A DNA stretch of 64,000 nt from Podospora pseudocomata (GCF_035222375.1 NW_026946363.1:124001-188000); one strand, 5' to 3'. Shown: positions 1-13,402, counted from the first letter of the stretch. Notes: generated by a model from the sequence alone, not told the origin. Translations and numbers: made by a program.

Positions 1-2272
1 TCTGCTGCAGTTGGAGCTTGCATATGCAATGCGGTATCCCGCAGCTCATTCCACAAGCGCCTTGAGATTTTCGATTCCTGGTTTCAACAAAGGAACTTTT
101 TAGACTCCCGTCGTGGATAGGCGCCAATGCTGTGGCAGCATGCAAGATCGCCCGGCCGTGATACTCAACTGCGAGTTCCATGGTAAGCCATGTCTCCCCA
201 AACCCCCTTGTTCCTTTCCCATACCACAATGGCCCATTTGACACGCTTTTAGATGGCTATTTTGTTTTCCATCCATTTCCCTTTTCCCATGTTGCACTGT
301 TGCACTGTTTAAAACCTGATCTGCTCTGGCTGGGCTGCTGGAAGATCTTTTCCTTTCTTTTATTGCCGCCCTAGCAGGCAATGGAAGAGGCCTTCCTGCC
401 CAGCTTCACATCTCGACATCGCGCCACCTCACTCATGTCGTGCCCGGAAACACACAGACCGGTGATCGTATCTGTTGGCAGCTCCCATCCAGAGAACGGC
501 ACCGATCGACGCATTGGCGGAGCTCTCCCTCTCACCGGTCGACTCAGCCAGAGGGTTTGCCGCCAACAGTGGTGCCTTCCGTTCTCGTCTCATGGGGCTA
601 TCGTACCTACCAAGGAGAGTCGTCCGAGTTCTTTTCCCGCTCTTTCCCGCCATACCTACCTACGTACCTACCTAGTGCCCTGAAGCCAGACCCCGCCGTC
701 GCGATCCGGTGGTGTGACAGCAACTAGTGGAGTCTCTGGTGCGCCGTCGAGAACCTGGAAGGACCGCATCCGATGGATGGATGTTCTTGCCTCTGTCTCC
801 ACGGTATGCTCCATCTTCGCTCATCGCCCTCGCGCAAAACATCGGCCGGCTGGGTCGGCCTTGCTTGCTGCACCATATCATGTGGGAGATCAAGGAGATC
901 CCGCCCCGTTGGCCACTAGTTCGTGTCAAGGTACCTATCACTTTGCAGTCTTTGGTTTCCACGTCCGGGTCCTGCCCGACCAGTTTCGTCAGGTACCGTC
1001 GTGTAAGGCAAGAGTCTCGATCTTTCATGGCTACACCACACCACAGGGCACCTTGATGAGGAGCTTGTCAGAGGCAAGTGCCCAAAGCAGCGAATCGTGG
1101 TGCATCGGGCGGAACTGCAATCGAAGCTGCTTTCACCTCTCCAAGGGCGTTCGTTTCAATTACATGCTCAGGCTTTTCTTCATGAATCCATTCCTGCTTG
1201 GTCGTCCTCTCCTCTCAGCAGCGACTTCCGCTTAGGCTAGCTTGGGCTGGCCCGAGACCGGTCTAGTCGTAATTGGGATTTCCCGCTTTGGGTTCCATAC
1301 AGTTGTCACTGCCAACCCCACACACTTCATAGCTACCAGACTACTAGGAGTTAGGAAAGAACGTACTTGACTGACCGAGTCATGTCGATCGACCCAAACG
1401 GTCAGGACACCTGCATTCAAAATCATGAAGCCTCCAACCGCATTTTTGCGCGGGCAGGGTCAAGAGCCTGGAGTAAGTACTCGCATAGCACCTCTCCCAC
1501 ACCCTTGGCTCCCATCTTTCTACATCCCACTCCGTCGCGAGTCATCCACCTTGGTTAGGCCAGGGCAACGTCAAGTGGTGCTCTCTTGGACAGCTAAAGA
1601 CGGCCGTTTTTCCATTGGTGACCTGAAACTCGCATGGCTGCTGTCAGCACTTCGGAGGAAGTTCAGCATCTTTCTGTCTGTCCATGCCCAAGTTCGAGTA
1701 TCGCTACTCCTTGTGCCTGCCGGGCATACTAAGCGAGTTAAGATATCTCTACTTCATGCCGTGCCTCACAGGCCCTGGCCTGAGCAGCCCTGTCTGGGTA
1801 GCATGTACCTTCCTGCCAGCTTCCACTGGCTACCCGTGTGGCTGCTTCTCAACATCATCGCCTGTTCCTTTCGTTCTTGTGTAAGCACCGCAACCTGCCT
1901 TCCGGCCGGGTCAATGACGGGACGGCTACGGTCCTCGCCGTGTCGTTATTTCCCACCAGCTCACCGGTTTCCTGGGTTCGGACAGCGGCAGCAAATGGAA
2001 TTGAGCAAGCACAAAGAGGTCAAGTTGACAAAACTATATCAGTCCGACTTTTCTTCCCTCAAACCTGACTTCTCTCTCGTTCTTTCCCTCCTCACTCGTC
2101 TTCATTTCATTTCTCTGTCCTGTGTCTTCGCATCCACAGCATACACGTCCGGGCACCATTGGCTCTCTCTTCGGAAACCGTTAAAGTCTATTCTCGGTCA
2201 TCTGTTAGACCGGTACCGACCTGCTCCCACCTGTTTATGTTACATCGAACCAGCTCTCAACATTTTCCCACC
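1..2272. other. Gene-free left edge / upstream region of the dioxygenase gene
   Basis: No reading frame here has domain-like composition or consistent splice structure; the long open stretch at 1425-2450 is in a frame different from the dioxygenase start and has no recognisable family. The region is pyrimidine-rich with a short CCTA/CCTACGTA repeat near 645-675. Some of it is probably the promoter and long leader of the gene that starts at 2273. A donor-like GTAAGT near 1473 could belong to a leader intron, but nothing confirms this. Confidence 0.4.
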
Positions 2273-3648
2273 ATGTCTGCTCTTGTATCCGGACCCATCT
2301 CCCGGGCGGCTGTTGCCCCAATCACCGACGTCAATGTCAACCTTGTTGCTGCCCCAGCACTGCCGTCCGGCTTTCCGTCTCACCTCGACAGCGAGCTGGC
2401 ATGGACTCCCGCCTCCCTGGCGGTGGCCGCTGACTTTATTCTTTGTCTGAACGAGGATGACATCACGGAGGTGAATGTGGCTGTTGCTCACTTCAAGAGT
2501 GCGTTCCTACTTGGAGTTATTCCTGCAGGATCCTGTCGTGTCACTGACGCATCGTTGTAGCCCTTGACCAGGATGGAGATCTCGTTGAGCCTACCAACTT
2601 CCCTCTCCCTACCCTTGGGCCGAAGCTCGAGAAGCTCAGCCGCGAGGTTCACAACGGGAAGGGGTTCTCTGTCATCCGCGGCCTCAAGCCTGCATCCTAT
2701 CCTGTTGAGGATCTCAGCCTGATTTACCTTGGCCTTTCATCGTACATTGCCGAGCAGCGCGGTCGCCAGGACAAGCGTGGCAACATGCTGGGTACGCATG
2801 TCTTTGGGCCTCGCAACCTTGACCTTTTGACTGACACATTCTGGCGCAGTCCACATCGTCGCTGACAACAGCACCAAGTTGGCCGCCGAGCACCACAGAC
2901 ACTCGAACAAGTCGATTGTAAGCTACCTATATTTCGCGCGCTTTGGGGCTTCACTGACCTGTGGCAGACTTTCCACCATGAGGAGGCTGGAGATGTCATC
3001 AGCTGGTTGACTCGCAGCACTGCTGCTACCGGCGGAAAGTGTATTATTTCCTCGGCTTACACTGTTTACAACGTTCTTGCGGCCACTCGCCCGGATATCA
3101 TCCGTACCTTGGCTCGCTCTGATTGGCCATTTGCGCTGTAAGTTATTGCTTCTGACTGGCTTGCCGTTTGTGGAGCTTTGCGGCTGACCACCACCCTGTC
3201 TGCCTGCAGTCCTCGCTTCCAGTGCCGTCCTGTCATTTTCTACCAGGATAACAGGTTGATTATGAACTTTGGCCGTGCTGCTCTCCTCGGCAATGAGGCT
3301 CATCCCCGGTCCCAGAACCTCCCATCCCTGACCAGCAGTCAAATGGAGGCTTTGGATGCGATTGAGTCCATTGCTCGGGCTACGGAGATGGAGATTCAGA
3401 CTCAGGCCGGCGACATTCATTTCATCAACAACCTGGCCATCCTCCACCGTCGTGAGGGCTTTGCTGACGGTCCTACGGAGAAGCGCCACCTCGTCCGCAT
3501 GCGTCTTCGCAGCTCCCGAGAGGGCTGGACCATTCCCACCGCTTTAGAGCATGAATGGGAGCGTGCCTTCAAGGAGCAGGGCATCAAAAACTGGCACCTG
3601 GACCCCATGCCCGATTTCTACTTTCCTCTTCGTTCTCAGCCTAACTAG
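2273..3648 (+). CDS. TauD/TfdA-like Fe(II)/2-oxoglutarate dioxygenase family protein (5 exons, 377 aa)
   Basis: Exons are 2273-2498, 2561-2791, 2850-2917, 2968-3137 and 3210-3648. All four introns (50-72 nt) have GT..AG ends and keep frame to TAG at 3646. The start follows CCACC directly. The product resembles the fungal TauD/TfdA double-stranded beta-helix family, which oxidises small substrates using 2-oxoglutarate, O2 and Fe(II). The C-terminal block INNLAILHRREGF..RRHLVR-like (seen as KRHLVRMRLR) carries the distal metal His and the 2-oxoglutarate Arg. Where the family normally shows HTD (HxD), this protein reads FHHEEAGDV, so the acidic ligand appears as Glu. No signal peptide is seen, so it is probably cytosolic. 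The substrate cannot be predicted and no pathway genes lie beside it. Confidence 0.85.
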
Positions 3649-4049
3649 ATTGGGGATAGCATCGCACTTTTCTTGAGCATCTTGTGTGTGTGGGGGGGGT
3701 GTGGGGGGGTGTGTGTACATCTTTCATTGCTAATTCTATCTCAGGACGACAGTGTGCATGGAAAGGATCTAAAACTGGCGAGATGGCGTCTGTGTTGTTA
3801 CTGTGCTATGGGTGGGAAAAACGGAAAAGGAAAAGGAAAAAGGAAATATGGTTCAAATGAAAGGGGGCAGTTGGAAAAAAAAGGAGAAGAAGGCGCAAAT
3901 CGTGTGTTTTTCTTTTGGTGTTTTAGTATTATTCACAGGCTGGTTTTGCTGGACAGCGCCTACTGGCGGCCCTCAATCAAATCCATTACCAGCAAGACCA
4001 CGTTCTTTCTCTTGATCCTTTTTTCCTTTTTCTTTCGTTCTTTTTTGTT

Positions 4050-4150
4050 TTTCTTTTTTTCTTTTTTTCTTTTTTTCTTTTTTTCTTTTTTTCTTTTTTT
4101 CTTTTTTTCTTTTTTTCTTTTTTTCTCTTTTTCTCTTTTTCTCTTTTTTT
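4050..4150. repeat. CTTTTTTT tandem microsatellite
   Basis: About a dozen near-perfect copies of an 8-nt unit (C followed by seven T), degrading at the right end into CTCTTTTT units. It is purely pyrimidine on the plus strand and lies about 400 bp past the dioxygenase stop. Confidence 0.9.
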
Positions 4151-4784
4151 GCGCGAGGCGTCGACGTAGTCTCTCGGCGGCGGCAAGTGGCTGATCATTG
4201 TCGAATGGACACTTTGCTGCATCTCAGTTACTGCCAGACTCCATCACCATTTCCATTACTCCAAGGTACTATCGAGATCAAACCGCAGTCATCAGGCTGG
4301 TAGTGTTTGCTTAGGCTGTGGCTGGGGGGAGTTTTCAACCCCGCAGGCCACATCACCACATGAAGTGGGGCTCGCTATCTATCGATCTGTCTTTTATCAG
4401 ATATCATTTTGCGACCTTTGTTCTTCAGCTCTCGTCCCTGCACTGGCGACCCAGAATGGCTAGTCGAGATATTGGTATGAGACTGTTGATTCAGCCATGA
4501 CATCACATATAAGTCGAGCATGTGGGGGCGAAGGGAAAGGGGTCCACACACCAGGCGCGGGGCTTGGAAAGAAGGAGGATTTCCGATGGCATATCATGTC
4601 CCAGATCGAGGGGCTCAGGGTTGTATCGGGGCAAGCTGGAGGTGCTTCCCCGTTTTGGTCTTGTCGTTTGTGGTTTGTGGTTTGTCGTGCATTGTGACCA
4701 CTGACCACAGGGTTGCATGTAACTTTGTTGCCTTTTTCTGACCTTATTAGGAGAATATTTCCGATTGTTTACCGAGGGGAACCT

Positions 4785-4807
4785 TGATGGATGGATGGAT
4801 GGATGGA
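4785..4807. repeat. GATG tetranucleotide run
   Basis: Five consecutive GATG/GGAT units in the gene-poor stretch; a short simple repeat with no coding context. Confidence 0.8.
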
Positions 4808-7640
4808 ATCAAAAGGCTCTCTACTACTGTATGCCAGGGTTGTACGGAGTAGATACACGACAACATCTTTTCCCCCCGAGGTAAGAAATACATACGTCCG
4901 CCTTGTGTCAGTGTACTTAGTCGACAAAGAAATGATAGCTGGATATCTATCACATATCAGCCGATCTCCCCCATCCTTCGGGGCCGCCCCTCCGACGATA
5001 TGTGAGCTGTCGAGTTGGCGGCCTTTACGCACACACACTCATTCCTCTCGGTGGGTTGTATATATCCGAATCTTGCGGCCCGTGCACACGCAGGCGCGGC
5101 TGGGGGGGGGGGTTCAGGTGGTCAGTGACATCCCAGCCAGCCCAGTTCCATTTATGCATGGGACGGGTGGGGTGTGTGTGCTCCCGGTAGATCAGAGACG
5201 GCGACGATCACCGTCCCGAGCTGATGGGTCGGTCAGCAGGGTCATCCTGGTTCTGCTGCTGCTGGACTGAGGACGAAAAGCTTCCGGTTAGGGGTAAGCG
5301 AGCACGAGGCATTTAATTATCCCTCGTTACACACTTCTGGTTTTTTTTTTGTGCCACTTTTGATTGATGAGACTTAGTACCCGGGTTCTTTGGGAATCGG
5401 GTGAGCATTCGTGTTGTTGCGGTTATTTTATGAGGTTGGCGACGGTTGATGGTTATTAAAGGGGGCAGGTTTGTTGCGTCACACCGCCTGAATGTTTTCT
5501 TTTTTGGGATATGGCTAATTCTTGTAGTCTGTGGAGAGAAAATACTTGACATGCGGGGAGGGGGTTATTGACAAGCAAGAGAGAGGGAGAGGAGGCCGGA
5601 TGTTGCTTTTGTTTTCCCCCATCTTATACTCATCAGTAAAAGCAGTGGTTAATTAAATAGCCTTGAAAAAACGCTCTCCCATGTCCCCGTCTCCTAACCT
5701 GGGAATCTTTGATGGGCCTAACCGATGTCATAGGAATCATGAGGGCGTGAGAGTCGTAGGACGAAAAATGCGAAATAAATTTTGTTACTTTCGGCTGTCT
5801 TATCTTGGGACCCCGGAGAGAGAGCGCATTCTTTTTTTCTTTTCCTTTTCTTTTTTTGTTTTTTTTGTTTTGCGTTCGATCTCCCATGTGGTTCGACACA
5901 CACACCCATTTTCCAAATACGAGACAGCGACAGCTAGCCGGATTCCAAACCTGCAGCTACCCCTCCCGCTCTAGAGTGGCCTGTTGCTTTTGGTGAAAAT
6001 ACAAACTAGGCCCGCGGATGAGGGTGAAGTTAAACCCCCCCTGTTGACAGATGATTGGCTGCCACTGAAAACCCTCGGTGGTGGTGGTGGTTGGGAGAAC
6101 GAATTTCTTGAGAACGGGTAGCGTACCGTGGAGTACCAGGCATTTCTTTTTCTTTATTATCCCCTCACAACGCCGTATTTTGGCTTGCCAACTAAGCCGT
6201 AGCGAATCATGGTGCTTGTTCGGTGGTTTTTCCCATCAATCATCAACCGCCGATTATGTACCTTGTTGGACTTTTTTTTTCTTGGGAGTTTTGGATACTT
6301 CCGGCGGCTATGATAGGAAAAGGGGAAAAGGGGAATTACTGCGGAGGATTTAGGTTTACTTTCTTTTTTCTAAAAGACAACAACAATGGCAGGCAGAAAG
6401 CGAAAACGAGAGATATCAACTACACGGATGGATCATTTTGGGGGCGGAAGGTGTTGGAGAGGTTACTGAGGTTTCACACTGTGGTTGGTTGTACTTCTTA
6501 TTCGTATCATCTCCCGGACCCGGAGGACGGACATAACGCGACACCGCAGCACGGCACCAAACCCTACGGGAGCAACAGCACCGGGGTCTTACTGGGACCC
6601 TTATGCGTGGGCGCTGCCGTTGTCGTCGTCGTTGGTGTCCTTGTCGGAGGTAAGCACCCGATTATCATCACACCGCGTAAGGGCTGGTGAATAGTTTTGA
6701 GATAGTGTAAGTCGAGGTCGACATCCGATGAGGAGTAGAAGGGGGAGCGGTTTTCACACTGGGTACATGTACCGGCGGATACTGTGACAAGCATCGCGAA
6801 TTCTTTCTGTGATACAGTTTGTCACATCACCATGCCTAACTGTGCTAGCGGTCTCAGTCAATGTGCATAAACACCTCACGTTTTTGGATGGTGAGAGTGG
6901 GGATTCGGGCATATTTCCGGAGGTACAGATTTAGAAAGATGGATCATTACCCACCAACCGGGTAGATCACTTGGGGAAGAAAAGGTGTGGTGCCACGACA
7001 GCAAGCCGGACGCCACGATACAAGGCCACACTTTTGACGGCTGGAAACGGGAGGGGGGGGTCTCGAGGGGATCAAAATTCTTCAGTGATGGGTGGTGGTT
7101 GGTGACACAAATTGTTTGCGAGCAAACAACGCCACGAGGACGCCACACTTTGTTGGCTTGAACGGACGAGTTTGCGAGCGGAAGCTGGACGGACACATAC
7201 CCGGACAGCCACTTGATTATTGAAAGATGCCAAAAGAGAAGCCGGTGAGGGGTGATCGGTGCCGATAACCTGGTTGATGTAGCGCGTGCCGATGAGCGAG
7301 GTTAACGCCGTCGAGGTTCGGAAATTATAACATGTGTAGACCGGCCAGATACACACTGTTTCCGCTGCGATCGTACGTTCAGTAAGCCACGTTTTGATCG
7401 GTGAGGAGGCAAACACGGAGACAAAGATGCAGGAAGGTGCACATCGGGGTTGTTTGCCTTTTTAAGGAGCGTAAAAGGTCGGATCGAGGACTTGGTGTTG
7501 GCTTGATGTTAGTGTGAAGCAATTGCAGATAAGGCTGAGGTGGGTGAGACTAACCATGGGGACGACAAGGGGGTTGTAGTGTGAGTATGTCGTCATATAT
7601 TGACTTGTTAGATCCGCCGACATAGGGGGCTTGGCAGAAG

Positions 7641-7777
7641 GGGAAGGAGGGAAGGAGGGAAGGAGGGAAGGAGGGAAGGAGGGAAGGAGGGAAGGAGGGA
7701 AGGAGGGAAGGAGGGAAGGAGGGAAGGAGGGAAGGAGGGAAGGAGGGAAGGAGGGAAGGAGGGAAGGAGGGAAGGAG
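7641..7777. repeat. GGGAAGGA 8-bp purine minisatellite
   Basis: About 17 almost identical copies of an 8-nt unit, all purine on the plus strand. Regular runs of two and three G make it a possible G-quadruplex or triplex former. It lies about 460 bp past the 3' end of the ABC transporter. The LPSFPPS-type peptides it would encode on the minus strand are an artefact of the repeat. Confidence 0.95.
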
Positions 7778-8235
7778 GTATTGGTGTTTCCTTGTGACTG
7801 GGATACCTAGGATAGAGAAGGTAGAGAGAAAAGGGGTAAATAGGGGTAACGTGGAGCATCACAGAGGTGCAACCAAGAGCACACCCACTTTACTTATCAA
7901 CATCAGATGCTCTGGAGAAAAAGATGAATAGCAGTCTACCAACTCGTTTGGTAATCGATAACATTATCATCAACTCGCCCCACATGTCATCGATGCCATG
8001 ACTCTGTTTACTTTTGTATAACCGCCCTTGGGCATGGCAGTTGAATCCCAGCCATGGATTGCGCTGTTGAAACACGAAGGGATAAATAAACAAAATGTTG
8101 CGTTTCTTGATGAGTTGCTACATAGAAAATAACTAGAGAGTGTCTACTTGTAGTGCTTTTCTATCCTTTAACTCTTGTCTCTGTTTCCACACCTCCACTC
8201 TAAACGGGTATCACCAACGTGCCCATCACCACCCC

Positions 8236-11200
8236 TCAAGCAGCCTTCGCAAACCACCTCCTCCAAAACGGAACCCTCACCTTCCCATCCTCCTCCACAA
8301 AATTATCCCTCACCACACTTAAAAACACCCTCTCCAACGTCGGCGCGCCCACAGTGTAATCCTCCAGCCCCAACCTTTCCTTGCTCTCCTCAATCAGCTC
8401 AATCAACCTCCCCACCCCCCCCTTCACAACCTGCTGCTCCGTCTTGCTGCTCACAGCAGAGACACTATCCCGCTCATCGTCCTTGCCAGTAACAGTCGCC
8501 GCCCTGGAAGGCGCCGCCGAAACAAACAAACTCGGCACTACAAACCTCACCTGCCCGCCCAAGCTCCGACCTTCAAACACCGTCCCCTCTCCAAACTGCC
8601 CCCTCACCCATTGCTCCACCGTTTCGACTTCTTTCTGGGTAGGAGTAGGTGCTGACTTGAGGACCAGCTGGACACAGACACTGTCACTGTATTCCCGTCT
8701 CAGCTCCTCCGTCGTTCCCAACGCGAGTAATTTTCCCCCAGCCAAAATCGCCGCCCTCGTAGCCAACGCGTCAGCCTCTTCCATACTGTGTGTGGTCAAC
8801 AGCAGCGACCTTCCAGGTGCAGAAGCGATATGGCTAAGCACCTTCCACATCTTCCTCTTGGCGGCTGCGTCCATGGAGCTGCTCGGCTCGTCGAGCACCA
8901 AAACGGCAGGGTTGCCCATCAGAGCGATAGCCAACGACAGCTTCCTCTTGTTTCCACCGGAGAGCTTGGTGGCAAGCTTATCCGCGTAGGGGGTCAAGCC
9001 AACTTGGTTCATCACCTCTGTGACGTTGAGTTCGGTTTCGCTGGGGGGGATGCCCTTGATTTTGGCGTAGAAGCGGAGGTGCTGGCGGGCGGTGAGGAGG
9101 TCCAAGGCGTCGAACTGGGGACAGACCCCGATGGCGGAGTTGATGGTTGATTTGGCCGAGGAAGAGGAGGAGATGTCCTCGCCTCGGAGGAAGACTTGGC
9201 CGCTGTCGGGGGCGAGTTCGCCGCGGATGAGGTTGACGACTGTGGTTTTGCCTGCTCCGTTGGGACCGAGGAGGGCGATGATCTCGCCCTGGGAGAGGGA
9301 GAAAGTTACATCGGAGACGGCGGTGTTGGTGCCGAATGATTTGCTGATGTGGGAGATGGAAAGGAGCTCATTTTCGGCAGGGGTGGAGTTGAGGCTGGGC
9401 TGCAGCTTTTCTTCTTGGTGGGAGGGGAGTGTTGCAGCGGTGTTGTCGGTCACGGGTGAAGTCTTCTCTTTCCGTGAGGGCATCAAAGAAAGAGAGAGGT
9501 CTTTGTCGAGAACGCAGAGAATGAAGGCAAAGGCAATCACCTGAAGAACGAGGTAGCAGATGGGAAAGCCGTACCCCCACCACGATCCAGCAGGTGCTTG
9601 AAAGTCCGAATCACCGCGGCAGCCGAGCTGGTACAAATTCCATCCGACGGCCATGGCGCGAAACAAACTGCCGGCTGGGAAGAAGATGCCTAGAACATGG
9701 GAGATAACGTCGGCATTTCGCTGTACAACAAGCGGATCGCTCAAGACAGAGGGTAGCTAGAGAAAGAACCGTCAGTTTCGACCTTCAAGTCCGGTTAGTA
9801 GACGAGATGAACTCACAGTATACGCCAACGCCAGCCCAAAATACGCCAGCAAGTTGAATCCCAGTGCCCACAGAAACGACGACAGCTGAGACTTGGCCCA
9901 CGTCGACACAATGTAGCTGACGAAGATGCTCGTGATGCCATGCAAAAGACAAATAATGAACATGTACTCCGGCCCAAACCACACCGGAAACTGCATCGAA
10001 ATGGTCACAGTGTACGCAATCGACACCACCAAAACAAAGCACAGATCAAACAAAAAGTACGCCGTCCACATCGGCAGCGGCCGCACCCCGTTCGAAATCT
10101 GTAGCGCCCTGACCTTGCTCGACCTCTCAAAGGCCGGGTACAGCGCGAAGAAGCACGGGTACACCGTGAAGATGAACGCGGCGTAGAGAATGTACGTCCA
10201 ACTCCCATCACCATAGCCCCCGCCATAAAACGGCTCCGCCGATGTCGAGACTCGGATCTTGACCCCGCTCCTCACCGAAGAATACAAGTTCAAAAGCGCC
10301 ATTATATTAGGGGGGTGTTGTGCATTCTCGATTGCCCAGGCCAGCGTCGGGCTGGGCTCACCGTCTCCACCCATCCACAACGCTTTTGTGTTCCAATGAC
10401 CAGAAAAGCCTCTGGCATGTGCCAGGTGGATGTAGGCCGAAAAGTCTTCCCATTGCGTCATCTGTTGCCAGTCGTCGCCAAATTGATCAATAGAATAGGG
10501 CTCACTCCATACGGGATACTGGTCGCTGATGTTAGGGGCGGGGGGGTTGCCGATGGGAAAGTCCCTGAGGACAGTATAAAAGGTGTCTGTGAACGAACTC
10601 GGGCCCATGGCCGAGCTCAGGCCAGTGGAGCTTGTCATGTAAACAGGGGAAACATAAGGATCGAACTGTTGCGAGGGTTGGAGTTCGGCGTATAGATTCT
10701 TGCAGCCCGGCCGGGTGAAGTCCTGGGCGATGAACCCGTTGATCGGGGGCATGCAGGCTATCGGAAGAGCAAGAACGAGGAAAGCCCCGATCCAATATCG
10801 GGGTATGATGAGAAGGCGTTTGAGGAGAAGCGCGCGGACTTGTTGAAAGAAAGTTGGGCGCTGGCCGAAGCTGAGTTGTTGATATTGTTGTGCCGGTGTG
10901 AATGATGCCGTCTTCTCGATGTCGACCGCTGTTCTTGAAACCTTCTTGCCGTCCTCTTCAACCGCAGCGATATCGTCTTGGGCAACCCGGAGAAACACAT
11001 CCTCTACTGTCGGTCCGGCAACCTGGATGTCGGTCTGTCCTGCTGCTTCCAGTCTGGCGATCAACTGAGCGGCGGACTTGGAGTCGGGTGTCTTGTAGAG
11101 AATCCGGTCTTGATGGATGCCTCTTGGCGCATCGAGGTCCAGCTTGTCCGCCATCGTGCTTCCACCCATGGGAATGCTCACCCGATACCCCCCGCCGAGC

Positions 11201-13402
11201 TGATTCTTGAGAGCGGTTCCGGTGCCTCGACATTTGATCTGGCCCTTGGACAGGATGATGATATGATCAGCGAGAACCTCGCCTTCGTCCAGGAAATGAG
11301 TTGTGAAGACCATCGATCTCTTGGAACGCTCAGCCAGAATGATGTTCCAGATAGTCCGTCGAGAAACAGGGTCTAAACCGGTTGTGACCTCATCCATCAT
11401 ACAGACAGTCGTATCACCAACGAACATGCAGGCGAGCTGAAGCTTTCTTTTCTGACCGCCGCTCAGCGTGCCAGCCCGACAGTGTGTCTTCTTGGTCAGG
11501 TCGCAGGCAGCGATGAGGTCATGAAGCGCTCGTTTGTCTTCAAGTCCGCCTTTGAGCTCGCGCCAAAATTGGACATGCTCAAAGACTGTGAGGCGGTTGA
11601 ACAAGACATTTCTCTGCGGGCAAACGCCGAGTCGAGGGTGACGAGCATTAATAGTGATTGATCCTGCCGTTGGTGCTCCAGCCCCCGATAGCAAGTCTAG
11701 AGTCGTAGACTTGCCTGCCCCATTGACACCAAGGAGGCATAGAATTTGATTCTTTGGCGCGACCAAGTCAACTCCATCGAGAGCTTTGAAGGTTTTGCCT
11801 CTTTGACCGCAGCCAAACAGTCTCCTGATCCACGAGCCAGAGTAGACTTTGGTGAGACCAGTTGCTCGAATAGCAACAGTTGGGTCATCAGCCGCCTCAG
11901 ACAGAGTCCGATTTTTGAAGTTGGTACCGTGCAAGATCCGCTCGGTGATGATGGCCAGGATGGGATAGACCATGATTTGGATCACCAAGAAAACCCAGAA
12001 TGTCCAAAGGGCGACCTGATAGTTCCCACCCGGAATTGGCTGGCCATTCCATTCTTGAGGTATTGTCAGGATGGCTTGCGACATGTTCACAGGCTGAGCG
12101 GTATAAGCAAACTTGGCCATCTGTCAAAACAATGTCAGTAACTTGTCAGATCGTCTGGAGCAATATAGCCGTCAGTCTCACATGTGACAGGGAAAAGATG
12201 TAGTTCATCTGGGGGAACAACAGCGACAGAGGAAGCACCTGTGGCGTTTCGGCGACCCGATTCAACATGATGGCGGCACCGCCTCCGAGGCAACAGAAAC
12301 AGATGATGACGAATATGCTAGAGATGATGCGCTTCGTGAAAAAGGAGGCACCAAAAATGGCAGCGTTGAGGAAGGCCAGACCACTGAAAAGCTGCCAAAA
12401 GATGGGAACTGCTGCGTTGGTTTCGGGAAAGAGTAGATTTTGATAAACTGGACAGGGTCGGTCGAGTTAGTTCCTACTTCTCTCGCAGTCTCTCACGCAG
12501 TTGTTGTTTGAACAGGACTTACGACACCCAGAGATAAGCCATGTCGGAAACTGCACCACACTCAGTGCAAGTATGGTACCGGTGACACGGCCAGCCGGAC
12601 CTCCTCCCATGGCATCGATCAACTCTGCCGTGCCACTCGCCCTATCGCCCGACACGAAGCTCACAGTATGGTAAACAGGGACAAGCGTGCTGAGGAAGAA
12701 GACAATGGCGTAGGTCCCGATGACCAATCTGGAATACCAAGCGTCAAGGTTGTCGTTGAGGTACTGCTGGGACGTCCGGCTGTATGCCCACTCCCTCGGT
12801 CTCTCATTGCTATCGGTAATAGCATTGTCGACAGCAAGCTGGACAGGTAGATGGTATATTTGGATGGCATTATCATCGTCATACACGCTGCTGTCGAGAG
12901 TCATACCGTAGTGGCGTATGGGGTCGACGATGACTGTGTAGTCCCATGTTTGGTTGTTGGAAACGCCCACTGTCAGCGGTGAATCTTTGAAGACAATAGT
13001 TGCGTAGCAGTTGGACACTCCTCGAAAGTTGGGTGTGCAGTGGCCTCTGGCTTCATTAGCCGAGTTGAAGCGAATGGTCTTGTCGTTGGGTAGCGAGGCG
13101 GCGAGTCTGTCGATGACCGTGTCGACATCAGAGCCGAGAAAATCAGGTCTGACAAGAATCAATTGTTGTGAAGCGGGTATGGCTTCGGCGAGGGCACGAA
13201 TAGGACGAGCATGGCCGACCCCCAGGCGTTCCCTGCTTTTGGCAAAGTTTCGGATGTTGAGTACGAGGGCGAGAACGACGATAGGAGCCACAATGGATTG
13301 AAGAAGAGTCGATATCCAGTGCCGTGTGACTAGGAGAACGAGGTTCTTCTTGGTGATGGCTTTCACCTGTCGGAAAAAGTCCCGAAGAGATGTTGCTGCC
13401 AT
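8236..13402 (-). CDS. ABCA-type full-length ABC transporter (4 exons, 1656 aa)
   Basis: Exons are 13402-12523, 12447-12182, 12120-9817 and 9756-8236. The introns (75, 61 and 60 nt) have GT..AG ends and join in frame. The order is membrane domain, nucleotide-binding domain, membrane domain, nucleotide-binding domain, as in subfamily A lipid or xenobiotic transporters. NBD1 has Walker A GVNGAGKST (about residues 513-521), signature LSGGQ and Walker B CMMDEVTTGLD. NBD2 has GPNGAGKTT (about 1314-1322), signature LSGGN and LVLDEPSSSMD. Each half has a first helix followed by a large extracytosolic loop and then clustered helices. NBD1 departs from the usual DEPT (here DEVT) and NBD2 has N in place of Q in the signature, so the two sites may differ in activity. 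The start is the ATG at 13402; an in-frame GTG just upstream was not preferred. The substrate is unknown. Confidence 0.93.

Larger units (their letters stand above)
3649..8235. other. 4.6-kb gene-poor stretch with simple repeats
   Basis: It lies between the 3' ends of the plus-strand dioxygenase and the minus-strand ABC transporter. Open frames are short, composition-biased and show no family resemblance. It holds a G-rich run near 3693, a CTTTTTTT array near 4050-4150, a GGAT run at 4785-4807, a G10 run near 5101 and a purine minisatellite at 7641-7777. No tRNA or conserved RNA was recognised. A long noncoding RNA or a degraded insertion could be present, but nothing in the sequence supports either. 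Confidence 0.5.

Noticed and set aside
1425-2450. 341-codon open frame on the plus strand
   Set aside because: It overlaps the start of the dioxygenase in another frame, lacks any domain and has composition typical of non-coding pyrimidine-rich DNA.
7608-7862. LPSFPPS-repeat protein on the minus strand
   Set aside because: Produced entirely by the 8-bp minisatellite.
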